A stretch of DNA of 64,000 bases. Source: Coptis chinensis (taxonomy: Eukaryota > Streptophyta > Magnoliopsida > Ranunculales > Ranunculaceae). The stretch lies in contig CM027378.1 in the NCBI GenBank assembly GCA_015680905.1, positions 85,775,501-85,839,500 of the forward strand. The letters run 5' to 3'. The notes under the pieces were generated by a model. The model had not been told where the DNA came from. It did not search any database and worked only from the letters and a program-made list of their open reading frames with translations. The position numbers and the translations under genes are program-made. Below, piece after piece: positions 12,809 through 24,444 of this stretch (the stretch's first letter is position 1; each line of letters starts with the position of its first letter).

Positions 12809-13815
12809 TATATGATATCAATGGTAATGCCTGTAACCTTTTATTGATAATATGCTCATTTCCATGGCTTTCAAGGAGGCATTTACTACATTTCAATAAG
12901 AATTCATTTCTTTCCCATTTTCAATTAATAACTTTTGGAATTTTTAGAGAGGCGAGGAAGTAGAACCAATCTTGGATCTTACCAAAACTTGAACAGTTAG
13001 ATCCTAAATCCCAATAGCCTTTTCACCTTTGTGATTGGACAACATTTGATATCTTGAATCTCTAATTGTCAACCAAAGAAATCTTAAGTATATGTACTAA
13101 TAACTGATTCGATCACGATCTCGGTACATATATTGTTCATCGGCCAGTGTATATCTCAAATCTGATTTGTTGCCTCATGTTGAGGTGAGTTATGATCATG
13201 CACTGCTAAGTTCTGTTTAGCTATAATTTGGTATATGTACGAAACTTTACTCCGAAACAAGAATCATAAGATGGTGTTCTTGAGTATGAAGCAAAAGATG
13301 AGAACCGTTTTTCGGCCAATTAATTTAAGCCCATTAATGTTTCCCTCAAAATCTTAAATATGAGCCTGCGAGGTCTTCAAAGAATGTTGGGAGTCTATTT
13401 GGCTATTGAAAAAGGTTGAAGCCCCATATTTTCAGCTTTCAATAGATACACTGAAGAGCCTTTACGTTAGGGAAATATCCCTTAACGATCACAGTTGTCC
13501 TACTCAGATGCAATCGTGGCGTAAGACATGCTTTCGGGGACATTATTTTCTTGTTCCAGAAACTCATAGTTGACAAAACCCTTGGCTTTTATCTCTGTTG
13601 AAAGTAGTGGAACTGAGCAATTAGTTATGTTCTTCCTTAGATCTTCTTCTAACTTGTGTGGACTGTATGATAGGTTGATGCAGTAGATCCAAAGAGTAGG
13701 CACAAAGGAAAGCTTGAGACAGAAAACTTACTATAGTCAAGAGATGTGAACTAGACTTCAATAAGACCAGTCTACATTTATGGCCCTTTGAACTACAACC
13801 CAGTTGAGGAATGGT
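12809..13815. other. Spacer between the two ClpC fragments
   Basis: No coding similarity was recognised. It could be intron sequence of a decayed ClpC copy or unrelated DNA. Confidence 0.4.
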
Positions 13816-14895
13816 TCGTGACAGAAGTTGACATACCGCATATTGTGTCTTCATGGACTGGAATCCCAGTTGACAAAGTATCAAGTGATGAGTCTGATAA
13901 ACTCCTCAAGATGGAAGACACGCTCCACCAAAGAATCATTGGTCAGGATGAAGCTGTCAAAGCTATTAGCCGTGCCATCCGCCGAGCCTGTGTTGGGCTG
14001 AAGAATCCAAATCGGCCTATCACGAGTTTCATATTTTCAGGTCCAATTGGTGTTGGAAAGTCGGAGCTGGCGAAAACGTTGGCTACCTATTACTTTGGTT
14101 CTGAGGAAGCCATGATCCGGCTTGATATGAGTGAGTTTATGGAGAGGCATCTTGCTCTCCTGATGATTAGTTCACCACCGGTTATGTCGGCTACACCGAG
14201 GGTGGTCGACTTTTTGAAGCCGTTCGCCGCCCGACCCTATCTTGTGGTCCTCTTTGACGAGATAGAAGGCTCACCACGATGTCTTTAATATGATGCTTGA
14301 TTCGGAAGATGGGAGGTTGACAAAAATAGCAAGGGACGGACTATTGATTTAAAAATACGCCTCGATAATGACCTCCAATGTTGGTAGTAGTGTAATTGAA
14401 AAAGGAGGCCATCGTATTGGATTCGATCTCGACTATGATGAGAAGGGAAGCAACTACAACCGGATAAAGAGCACAGTTCTTGAGGAATTGAAGCGATTAC
14501 TTTAGACCCGAGTTCCCGAACAGGTTAGGCGAGATGATTGTCTTCCGGTTAGCTTAAGTTGGAAGTCAAGGATATTGCGAGATATAATGTTGAAGGAGGT
14601 ATTTGAGAGGCTAAAGGCCAAGGAAATAGAGCTTCAAAGTTCTGAGAGATTTAGAGACGGTTGTTGATGAAGGATCTGACCGAAGCTATGGAGTAGACCT
14701 CTAAGGAGAGCAATAATGAGGCTTTTAGAGGACAACATGGCTGAGAAGATGCTCTCGGAGATATCAAGGAGGGGATTATGTTATCATGGACGTCGATCTT
14801 CGATGGAAATGTTACTGTGCTTAACGGAGTAGTGGGACTCTTGAATCGTTGCCCCCGGTACACAGTAAAAGGTGCTCTTCCAAGATCCGATGTTC
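13816..14895 (+). pseudogene. ClpC chaperone fragment 2 (second AAA+ module to C-terminus)
   Basis: Homology restarts at the same codons as in fragment 1 ([20 protein letters not shown]) and runs on without an intron. Recognisable parts are Walker A GPIGVGKS (about 14041), [13 protein letters not shown], Walker B VVLFDEIE (about 14244-14267), [48 protein letters not shown] and the C-terminal VTVLNG-type end. It is broken. A pair of compensating frameshifts surrounds the pore-loop GYVGYTEGG region, another shift follows DEIE, and several stops lie further on. In the parent this module hydrolyses ATP to unfold stromal proteins. Lack of introns suggests a processed copy, but this depends on the parent's gene structure, which I cannot see. 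Confidence 0.9.
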
Positions 14896-16860
14896 ACAAG
14901 CATATTATTTGTATTTATAATTACATCTAGATAGATTTAGTTATATGTTATATACATACAGTATTGTCACGCTATACTGAATGCATTTCAAGGCATAGGC
15001 AGGAGAATTTATCCCGTAGAGCAAATGTTCCTGAAATAACATTGTAATATAGACATAAATTATTGTGTGATGGATTAGGTGAATAGTCTCTCTTCCGTCC
15101 CTGCTTTGTTCTGGGGTGTTCTGACATCTTAATAGTATGTCATATTTTCTTTTTCTAGCCAAACTGAGTTTATTGTGCATGTGCTCAAACTGTTTGTCAG
15201 TTACTCTTTGAAGGATTGGTGCATTTTCTGCACCTTGAGGTACTTGGAAGTATGCATATTCAGAATTTCAGATGGCAAACAAATTTTAGACCACGCTACC
15301 CTACTAATATTTTACAAGAAGCTAGAATCTGGTGAGGCACAGAATTCCTTCAGTCAACATGCCCGTCACATTGCAAAACTTGTATCACTGTGGAGTGTTG
15401 CAAATGTTTTGTTCTCTCTGATTTCTTGGCATAATAATCAAGTTATCTCTGGGTCTCATTCCCGTATCTAAAGTTGCTCTATAAGATTTGGGTGTCAAGG
15501 ATGTACTTTGCATATTGCCATTTCAGCGTGTATATTTAGAAGATGGGGAAAAAAATCTTTGTAATACTGTCAAATTGTGAACATTAGGAAAATATTAATG
15601 ATTAGTATTCACGTCTTTTGTATTTTAATTATTATGGTCAAGACCTTTTAATGTGTCTTTGTAGTTAAAGAAAGTCCACCCCTTACAGATTGCTAATTTA
15701 GTAGAATTTTTTTTTTTTTTTTCTATGGAATGGAGGGGGCAATTACTATCTTTCTTCGTCAAATTTAGAGGAAACAATTATTCTTTGTGACTATGTTTAC
15801 CATGCCATAGGGACTTCAATTTCAACTTAGAACCTATGATGGACAATTGCACTTTTTTTTTATGAACTTACACAACATTACCTAATTGTGTTCCACACTT
15901 CTAAGTTCCACCTCTAAAACCACGTAACATTTTAGGTAACATTTTTTCTAAGAATATATATGTTGCCACTATGTGAATTTTTTGGTATGTACGGGCAGAT
16001 ATATGCTATACGATATTTAATGGCTTCATGCCAGTTTCAAAAGCTAATAAACTTAGTATGCTAACATAATTTCATAAAAATTAAATGTAGACACCGATAT
16101 TATATTCAAATACAAATACCTATCAACATGATCTATTTGCCATCCACGTGCAGATCACGTCATTCAAATGTGTCCCAAAGACTTTGAGAACCATATACAT
16201 TCATCTTTTTTTTCCTCCCATTTTTTTTCATGTACTTAAATTATTCTGCGATTGCGGCATTGGAGATTCTTTGTAAACAGAAAATGATATTTAAGCAATA
16301 ATATGTATTATGAACGTAATGTAGATGATTTTTAAATTGCAGTATTTGTTACACGTACAGCTTTGCTAGATTTTTTGAATTTCATGTATAAATTAATAAC
16401 AAATTAATTAGTGACAATTTGACATAGCTCTCTTCTTAATAACTATGTTCATATTCTTTTCAATAAATTTTGTGTGTCGTTCATGTGCAGAATACGTGCA
16501 TTTTGCTAGTTCACATATATAATACACGTCCATTTACTTTTTCCCGTGCAAATAGTTGACACATTGTTTCATTTTAGATGGTTCGTTTGTCTCCTTGAGG
16601 CCTTTACAAGAGGAAGTGGGGAAGATGGATGATGTGACACATGGAGTATGCTTATTGGATACAAGGGGATGAGGATATCAAATGAGGGGCTATCTATCTA
16701 TCTGTCTATCCAGTATCCACGTTGTGTGGTGCATTTACATAGACTTGTACCCAATAATATCATTCATTAAATCCACATTTGAAATAAACTCACACAACAC
16801 AAAAGCAGCTGCCACAGCAACCATCAGTACACATTCCATTTTCTTCCATTTTGGAGAACA
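14896..16860. other. Intergenic DNA and psbW upstream region
   Basis: No gene was recognised. A 98-codon open frame at 15175-15471 has no conserved features. A G-box (CACGTG) lies at 16145-16150, about 710 bp before the psbW start. The last 200 bp hold a ggggatgaggatatc run, like the GATA/I-box motifs of light-regulated genes, and a CA-rich leader. No clear TATA box was found. Confidence 0.45.
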
Positions 16861-17869
16861 ATGGCAACCAGCACTGCAATCACCCCTACTTCATCATTTG
16901 TAGGCGCTGCCATCGTCCGCAATGCGTCGATTGGGGTCTCTTCGGCACCTGTTCTTGGTAAGGTTTCAACAATACATTGGACAACTGAATTCTTGAAACT
17001 AGCTAGTAAGTTTCAGTTATGATACAAGATTACTAGTTGCGTGACCATGCATATTATACTAGTAACTGTCAATATAAGGTGTATAGTTCTGATAATTTCA
17101 GTAGAAACAAATAGAATCCTTGTCATGCAAACTTACTTATGAAGTTTGATCCGTTGTAAATCTCTCTCACGTACAAATTTTATTTCAATGTATGACAGTA
17201 CGAGTTCACTAAACAGTAAACATATACGAAGAGGGTGTCCAAAATTAACGTGCAATGAGGTTATTAGAAAGATAGTTGCAATATGTGTAATGATTTACTA
17301 TAAAAGGTTTATTGGGAAAAGAGAATTCATGTGGCTGACCAGTGCATAAGGGATGAAGGCAGACCTGATCAATAACTGAGTTCACTCTACAATGGAATTA
17401 TGTAAGTATGTAGGCATAAATAATACCCAACTGGACATAACACAGTTGAGCGTCACTGAAGCTTCATAAAATGGAATTTATGATTGTGCTTGTTTCTGAT
17501 TTTATTTTGGTGCCAAACACTCTCGCTTACATATGGTTTATTCTTTTTCGCAATATGTATTCAGGATTGCCCTCAATGGCTAGGAGGGGACGTGTAAGTT
17601 GTTCAGCAGAAAAGATGCCATCGTCAAGTGAGTCTGGACTTAGGATGGGTGCATCCTTGATCGCAGCAGCAAGTGCTGCAGCGATGTCTAGCCCAGCTTT
17701 GGCTCTGGTGGATGAGAGAATGACCACAGAAGGAACTGGACTTCCCTTCGGCTTGAGCAACAACCTCCTTGGGTGGATCCTATTTGGTGTCTTTGGACTC
17801 ATTTGGACTCTTTACTTCACATACACTTCCACTCTAGAAGAGGATGAGGAGTCGGGATTGTCTCTATAA
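16861..17869 (+). CDS. psbW: Photosystem II reaction centre W protein, chloroplastic
   Basis: Exons 16861-16957 and 17565-17869, with a 607-bp intron and GT-AG borders, encode 133 aa. The first ~50 residues are a Ser/Ala-rich plastid transit peptide. Residues 66-79 ([18 protein letters not shown]) are a hydrophobic thylakoid signal ending in ALA. The mature 54-aa chain starts LVDERM at residue 80, with one membrane span ([18 protein letters not shown]) and an acidic [11 protein letters not shown] tail. This is diagnostic of PsbW, a nuclear-encoded single-span subunit that stabilises PSII dimers and PSII-LHCII supercomplexes. Length and cleavage site fit the family, and the gene appears intact. 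Confidence 0.97.
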
Positions 17870-18464
17870 ACCAAACAGCACTGGAGGAAGCAATTCAGGG
17901 TAGTCACTTGAATGTATGCTTTAGAGCTTGTGTGCTGAATTTATGTAATTGTTCCTATAACTACAATTTTTCTTTTGCTAATGTTATGCAAGTGTTTGTA
18001 GTCTAAGTTTTGTGTAAATTGTGTATATTAGATATATGTTGGCACTTGTTCATTGCACGAAATATGATACTGAAGTCTAATCCTGATCAGTAGTTAAAAC
18101 ACATTCTTAAAACTCTGAAAACTATGGAAGTTCACACCATTTTTTCGAAGGGTTGTAATCTAAAATGCAGATAAAAAATTCAGTGATTCAAACTAGTGAA
18201 AGAACATGAACACCAAAAAAGTTCACGGGGATGTCCTGGGCTATTCCACCGTGCATAATTAGCATCTGAGAGAAAAAGCTATGCTATCGCATTATATTTC
18301 CGTGAACTATCAACTGACAACTGTTAGACCTATATTAGCTCCAGATGTATGGCGCTGTTTATTTATTTACTTCTGGTAAAAATGGCCTGTACATCACTAT
18401 GAAGGAAAAAATCGCAGGGAACGAGATAATCACTTTTCTTATATTCCAACATATAACATGATTA
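17870..18464. other. psbW 3' UTR and spacer
   Basis: AT-rich, with poly(A)-type words near 17940-18060. No other feature was seen before the PIF/Harbinger insertion. Confidence 0.5.
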
Positions 18465-18852
18465 GAGCATCATCAACGTATTGTTATAATCCATTTCCAA
18501 TGTGACAGTTGACAATTTATTTGGCAATTTTCGTCACCAACGCGCTGTCAAAACATCATTTTCATTTTAACAATTGTCAAATATGAAACCAAATTCGTCA
18601 AGAATATATAAATGACTTGCACGGGGCAAGTTGTCCTGTCCAAGAGTGGGACGGGACAAGTTTTGCCGTCCAACATTTTTTTCTTTTTTTAAATAAAAAA
18701 TTCGAACGGCTCGATTTTGTACCGTTAGAATTAACAGCTATATTTAGTTCCGTTGGACTGGGCCTATATATATTGCATATTTGCTTAACTCATTTTTCAC
18801 CAATTCACTTCATCTTCTTCTTTCTTCTTTTATTCTTCACCAAAATCACAAA

Positions 18853-20036
18853 ATGTCTTCATAAAAGTCTAGAGGTATAGGAAATAGAGGTGGTAGAAAT
18901 AGTGAAAACCAAAGCCAATAAAACAGCCAATATACCTATGTTCAAGGTCGTTCAAAAAATTTCACAACTGTAAAAGATGAAATTTTATGTCATAGTTGGA
19001 TTTTTATTTAAGAAGATACAGTTGTTGGAATGGGCCAAAATAGACATGTTTTTTTTTTGAGAAAATTGCTGATGAAATGAACAAGTGTATGAGCTAGCTT
19101 GGTCATGTAGCGCAACCACGAACTGGTGGATCGGTTCAAGTGCGTTTTCACATCATCCAACATGCAGTAAGTTTATTTTAAGGTTATTATAATCAACAAT
19201 TGAGAGTGAATGCTAGTGGTACTAATGCGGATGATACAATGTCACGAGCTCATACTATTTTCTTAACTGTTCAAAAGGAACAATTTAAATTTGAGCATTG
19301 TTATTGGATTTTAATTTTAAGTCCAAAATGGAATCATTTTTATCAAGCTAGAAGTGATAGTAGTTCAAAAAAGTAGAGAACCACTTCTAGTAGTGATGTT
19401 CGTGGTGACATCAGTGGTGGACCAACCACTAACAATATTAGAATAGCTAATATTTTGTTAGATGAAGAAAGTCAACCATCGAAGGAAGTGCCCGGATTAG
19501 AAAAATGGCCAAAGGGAAGAAAGTTTAAGAAAAGAGATGCTGATGAAGCTGCGCACCAAATAACACAAACTCTAGAGGAGGTCAGAGACAATCAACTTAC
19601 AACTGCAAAATATCTACAAGAACAAACAGAGCTAAACCGACAAATGTTCCTCTCAATGAAAAAGGAAAAAGAAGACAAAATGTTGAGGCTTGAAGCACAG
19701 AAAGAACAAGATATCATGATGCTTGATCTAAGTTAGTTTAGCGGTATTCAACTGACATTTTGGGAAGCTAAGCAAGCATCTATCTATCGTAAGGGGGTTG
19801 AACAAGAACAAGGTATTTCTGCTGCTCCTTCTATTCCTAATTATCCAACCTCTTCTACTCCATACATTCCAACCCCTCCTAGTCTATACATTCCAACCCA
19901 TCCTTCTCAACAGTTTGGGTCTTTTTCTTCTTCTGGATCAACAAACAGTGCTAGTCAGTCTCGTGGTAGGCGAGCACACTCTCCCAATCCATTTATGAGA
20001 GATGAAAATGAAGAATATGAAGATGATGATTTTTAG
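18853..20036 (+). pseudogene. PIF/Harbinger ORF1 (Myb/SANT-like and NAM-associated C-terminal type)
   Basis: Frames here read like ORF1 of plant PIF elements. There is an N-terminal Ser/Gly/Asn-rich part, a trihelix-like block (DEILCHSW, DTVVGMGQNRHVF), a middle block, then PGLEKWPKGRKFKKR and a long charged helix (EEVRDNQLTTAKYLQEQTEL). The end is a Pro/Ser-rich tail closing in EEYEDDDF. ORF1 proteins bind DNA and bring the transposase to the ends. This copy has many nonsense codons, mostly in the first half and one before the Pro-rich tail; the longest clean piece is 19455-19736. Confidence 0.85.
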
Positions 20037-20039
20037 TTA

Positions 20040-20143
20040 TAACGTTTTTAATTTTAAGTATGTTGTAACGTTTTTAATTTTAAGTATGTTGTAACATTTT
20101 TAATTTCAAGTATGTTGCAGCGTTTTTAATTTCAAGTATGTGC
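20040..20143. repeat. Tandem repeat, ~29 bp, about 3.5 copies
   Basis: Successive units of the type gtaacgtttttaattttaag + tatgtt follow directly after the ORF1 stop. They differ only by small changes (aac/cag, ttta/ttca). The repeat lies in the ORF1 3' region, between the two convergent transposon genes. Confidence 0.9.
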
Positions 20144-20387
20144 AAATCTTATTCAACAAATCACAATCTTATTTAAACAAAACAAACTTGATGAAAGTAC
20201 ACTTAACATAAAATACATAAATCACACTTATTAAAAAACACATTTAACAGAAAATTCAACTAAGACAAATCAAACTTAAACAAACTTATTTGTTGTTCCT
20301 TTGGTTGTGGCGTGCACCATAACGTGCCCAATGATGTTCAACCAGATCATTCTTCAATTGTTGATCAGTAGCTCCACAATGAATACT

Positions 20388-21599
20388 TTATATCATGGCT
20401 ACCATGTTTTGCACAAATAGATGGTCATTACTCTGCATTTCAACTTCATGCCGCAACCGTTCATCTGAAGGTGGTTTCCACTTTGGAAGTTGTACATTAC
20501 GTTCATTCTCAACAATCATGTTGTGAAGTATAATACATGTCTTTATTATACGGGATAGAGCTCCTCTGTCCCACTGACGAGCAGGCCTGCTAACAATTGC
20601 AAATCTAGCCTGTAAAACACTAAAACCACGTTCCACATCTTTACGAGCTGCTTCTTGCGCTTTTGGAAAGTTAGTATCCATGGGAGTAGCAGGAGAGATT
20701 GTTTGAATCAGTGTAGCCCATGGTCGATATATTCCACTAGCAATGTAGTAGCCCATGTTGTAAATATTGTTATTAACTCAATAAACACAAGCTGGAGCTA
20801 TTCCTCTGACTAAATTATCAAATAAATGAGAATTATCTAACACATTAAGATCATTACACGATCCAGCCATTCCAAAGTATGCGTGCCAAAACTATAGCTC
20901 CTTGTCTACAACTGCTTCCAAAGTCACAGTCGCTTTTCTAGCATGGCCCAAATGAGTTCCATGCCACGCAGTTGGACAATTTTTCCATACCCAATGCATA
21001 CAGTCTACACTACCCAACATACCTGACCAACCGCGTTCTTCACCTACTGCAAGCAAGCGTGTTACATCTTCTTCCATTGGGCTTCTCAGGTACTGTTCTT
21101 CAAAATAGTTGACAACTGCATTGTAGAAATGATGAAGTGATTCTCGGGCCGTACTTTCAGCTAGACATCCATAAGCAAGCATCTGTATTGCAGCTGTCCT
21201 TTTTACCAAACCCGAAACCCCAGGCAAACCAAGAGCATCACAAGAAGGCTTAAAATATGGATCAAAATTAGTGACAACTTCCAATATACTGTTAAAAAGT
21301 GATCTTCTCATACGAAACCTATGCCGAAACTTACCTGCTTTATAAGTTGGTCTAGCAGCAAAATAATCAGCCACCAATCGTTCATGCGCACCAACACAAT
21401 TGCGGTTAGTGTATTCTCTACCATCAACAAATCCACCCCATTTTGGTATAGATAAAGCGTTGAAAGCTGGAATCATTGACACCACTACAACTGCGTCACT
21501 TTGCATTTGTTGAACGATTGCGGCATTTTCATCATCGTCGTAAAAAATTAGTTCACTTACTATTTCGCACCAATTGCTATTATGACTACTAGAACCCAT
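20388..21599 (-). pseudogene. PIF/Harbinger DDE transposase, two nonsense codons
   Basis: The minus strand reads from ATG at 21599 to a stop at 20388, one frame of about 400 codons, near the usual transposase length. Catalytic positions are visible: first Asp in GSVDCMHW, second Asp in GSCNDLNVLD, Glu in ARKDVERGFSVLQ. RESLHHFYNAVV and IIKTCIILHNMIVEN are family signatures. The frame is kept throughout but is cut by TAG at 20892-20894 (where the family has Trp in KELWFWHAYFG) and a second stop at about 20776. The helix-turn-helix region near RMRRSLFNSILEVV is intact. Confidence 0.93.
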
Positions 21600-21943
21600 G
21601 ACAAAATATAAAAAGTTTATGACTGATGAGAGGAGATGATGAAATGAAAAAAATATATGGATGCTTCACCTGTGATTCATCTGATATATAGCATAGAAAA
21701 TGGAGGGAAACGATGGGCGCAAAAATGGTTTGGCGCCATAGAAATGGAGGGAAATGATGGATGAGACAACTTTTGCCATTTATATAAAAAAATTGTTTGG
21801 ATGGGACAACTTGTGCCGTGCGAAATTGAAACAAGAAACTCTTGAATTTCGCATTGGTACTTGACTCGTTTTTAACCATTTTCATCCACTAAAAACGCTG
21901 ATGTGTCACAACAAAATTTAGAAATGCATTGATGATGCTCTTA

Positions 21944-22249
21944 GTTGGTGATATTTTGCCACTCGGCCTCACTTTGATGAGGATTGCCAAAGTTCTCTTG
22001 AGGCGGTAAGCCAGCTTCAAAGTAATATAGTTTTAAGAGAACTAGCATTAGCAAGCTTTAGACAAAGTGACGCCATCAAAGAAACCAAATGATTCCCCTT
22101 CAAGGGAAAATAAATGTTCATTGCTTGTATTTGTTGTTACATTGGTATATACATTGAAACAAAGAAAAAAACAAAGGAACATACTACTTCATAGTTCAGA
22201 GCACATGCTCCTCCAAATGCAAACTAGAAATCCCCAATTCCTTCTGTGA
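21944..22249. other. Spacer between PIF element and Retand-like LTR
   Basis: No gene was seen. The left edge of the Retand-like LTR is not defined, so part of this stretch may belong to it. Confidence 0.4.
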
Positions 22250-22923
22250 AGATACCCCTACACCCACCAAGAAATGGGGCCTAAACTATCGAAGTCAATT
22301 GACGCCTGCTATGAGGGAGTGATGTCCTCTTTCAGAAACATCAGGCTCGTGTCCAACATAAGTAGGAATATTCCACTGACCTCATGTCCTCGTCTTCCAA
22401 GATCGCTTCATAAGCAACTCGCCTCATGTAGGTGCTCTACTTCAGCTCGTACTACAAGCAATGATATCATCACCCGATCTAAGATGTTCGCCCTACCAGC
22501 TCGCTCCAGAAGAGCGCAGGTTGCATGGACGAGCTCACACATAATGTTCCTTATAATGACATCATCCTTCTTCTAGATGCAATCATTACCAAAGCCATAC
22601 TTGCACATTCCAATACTGCAAAACACGAACCACTGTAACCACTCCCCATAATTACAAAATTCCTACCAATACCATACATACACTCCTTCTCAATCTCAAC
22701 CATACATTTGTGCTTGTCAATACACGTGTTGAATGGATCTCCACGTTCATCAGCTATAAATACCCCCTACATGAACTATGTCAGACCTGATTCTACTCTT
22801 CCCCCAGAAGTGAGAGATAGATACGTAGGCAGTTCGCTCAACAACAAACTCGGTCTTTCTAATATTCAAACCCATTATCCTTTTCATCACTTTTGTAGGG
22901 TAAATCTAAATCACACATTTACA
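22250..22923 (+). repeat. 5' LTR of the Retand-like element (5' edge uncertain)
   Basis: The 3' edge is set by the adjoining primer-binding-like site at 22924. A TATA box (ctataaatacc) lies at about 22756. About 190 bp at the 3' end match the LTR at 3.5-3.67 kb in blocks, so two subfamilies of one lineage are present in this window. Confidence 0.65.
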
Positions 22924-22940
22924 TTGGCGTCGTCTGTGGT
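22924..22940 (+). other. Primer-binding site of the Retand-like element
   Basis: ttggcgtcgtctgtggt directly follows the LTR. The close form tggcgccgtctgtgg is the usual primer site of plant Tat-type elements. I do not assign the tRNA. Confidence 0.7.
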
Positions 22941-22995
22941 CTCGATTTCTTGAGAAACCACTTTACATAAACAAAAATCCTCAAGCCTACGAAGT

Positions 22996-24444
22996 ATGGC
23001 AAGCCTCGAAGCTCAAATCCAAAGCTTAGTAGGTCAACTAGGTACCATGAATGAGCACATCACCCTACTCATGCAGGAGAATGTTGCTTTGAAAGCACAA
23101 GTGGACGCACAAAATCCACCTGGTGCTATAACAGAGGACGGTATCAACGAAGTTAATCAGTAGATTAACGAGCTGTCACAAAGAATAAATCAGAGCACAG
23201 TCAAGAAGGATGCCACCCAGATCATTCAGAAGATGCTAAAGACATACCAGGCATCCCCTTTCATTGCTGAGGTGCTCAGTAAACCTTCCCCTCTGGATTT
23301 CGTCCAACCAAACTTTGCAATGTACGATGGCAGCACGTGTCCCGATCAACACGTGGCTCGTTATATTCAAAGCCTTGCACTCTATAGTTCCCAGGAGTTC
23401 GATCATCTCCACTACCGTCTGTTTCCGGCCAGCCTGAAAGATGGCACTCTCGATTGGTTCTTTTCACTCGAGCTAGACTCGATAAAGAACTTCGAGAATC
23501 TCACAGATCTATTCGCTAGCCAGTACGTCCACAACAGGCGTAAAAAAGCAAATCTAGATTCACTTTTCCAGCTCTCACTAGGCGAAGATGAAACCGAACT
23601 ACTTTGTATGGAGAGCGACCTCAAAGAGTCATTTGCCACATTGGCATTTTCCAACGATTATCATGTGGGCAACACAACGCTCTCCAGATCGCTCTTGAAA
23701 GAACGTCCAGAAACATTGTCTAAGATGTACACTCGAGTTGACAAGTATATCAAATTGCAAGAAGGCCTGAAACGACAAGGCCTTCCCGAAGAACAAGAGG
23801 TGGCAGCAATTTCTGATGATGCCCCACCTACAAAGAAATGACCTAGAAAACAAGGACAGAAGGCTGGAAACTAAACAAGCAACAGCGGCGAGTTTGCTGT
23901 ACTCACCTGATCTCCCAGTTAAATATTGGAGAAGATCAAGAAAGCTGCATATTACCGACTAGAGGTGCGGCAACCTGAAGATCGACCAGGAAAGCCATAC
24001 TGTGCCTTTCATAGAGCCAAGTGTCACAACACCGACGAGTGCTGGGGGCTCAAGCACTACCTCCAGGACCTCGTCGAGTTGGGACATATCAAGCATTATA
24101 CCAACATTGCGGATGATGACCTACGCCATAAACTCATGGCCCGTAGAGAACGTAGTAGATCTCCATTTCGCCATAATCACCACGATGTCCAAGCTCGCTC
24201 TCGTAGCAGAGGGCGTCCCAATGATCGACCCCATCATGAACGCCGTCAGCACTCGTCAGATAGAGATAACAACAGGACAATTAACATGATCATGTTCCAA
24301 GATGATTCCGTTACATCCTCTAGAGAAAAAAAGGAGGCGTGTATGCGCTCTCCAAGAAGTCTACCAGTTCTCTTCACAGGCTGCAACTGCCCCGCGCAGT
24401 TCAGGTCGCAATTCAAGCGACATAACTTTCACGGAGGCCGACCT
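22996..24444 (+). pseudogene. gag region of the Retand-like element (fossil)
   Basis: It starts MASLEAQIQSLVGQLGTMNE, a typical short coiled start of Tat gag proteins. It continues with a retrotransposon gag (capsid-like) domain at 23233-23840 (PFIAEVLSKPSPLDFVQPNF; LKDGTLDWFFSLE) and a His/Cys block with CAFHRAKCHNTDECWGLKHY near 24001-24050. The C-terminal part is Arg/Ser/His-rich. The region is broken and ends where the LARD-like element is inserted. Confidence 0.85.

Larger units (their letters stand above)
18465..21940. mobile_element. PIF/Harbinger DNA transposon, 3476 bp, near full length
   Basis: The ends are inverted repeats: GAGCATCATCAACG at 18465 and its complement ending at 21940. 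They are flanked by TTA at 18462-18464 and 21941-21943, the standard PIF/Harbinger target duplication. Inside are the two genes of the superfamily, placed convergently: ORF1 on plus (18853-20036) and a DDE transposase on minus (21599-20388). Short inverted sub-terminal runs (gggacaagttttgccgtcc and relatives) occur near both ends. Both genes carry nonsense codons, so this copy cannot move by itself, but the complete ends and TSD suggest fairly recent arrival. Confidence 0.95.

Noticed and set aside
15175-15471. 98-codon open frame.
   Set aside because: No conserved motif, no splice context, AT-rich region; probably chance.
23276-23853. Minus-strand open frames opposite gag.
   Set aside because: Shadows of the plus-strand gag reading frame.
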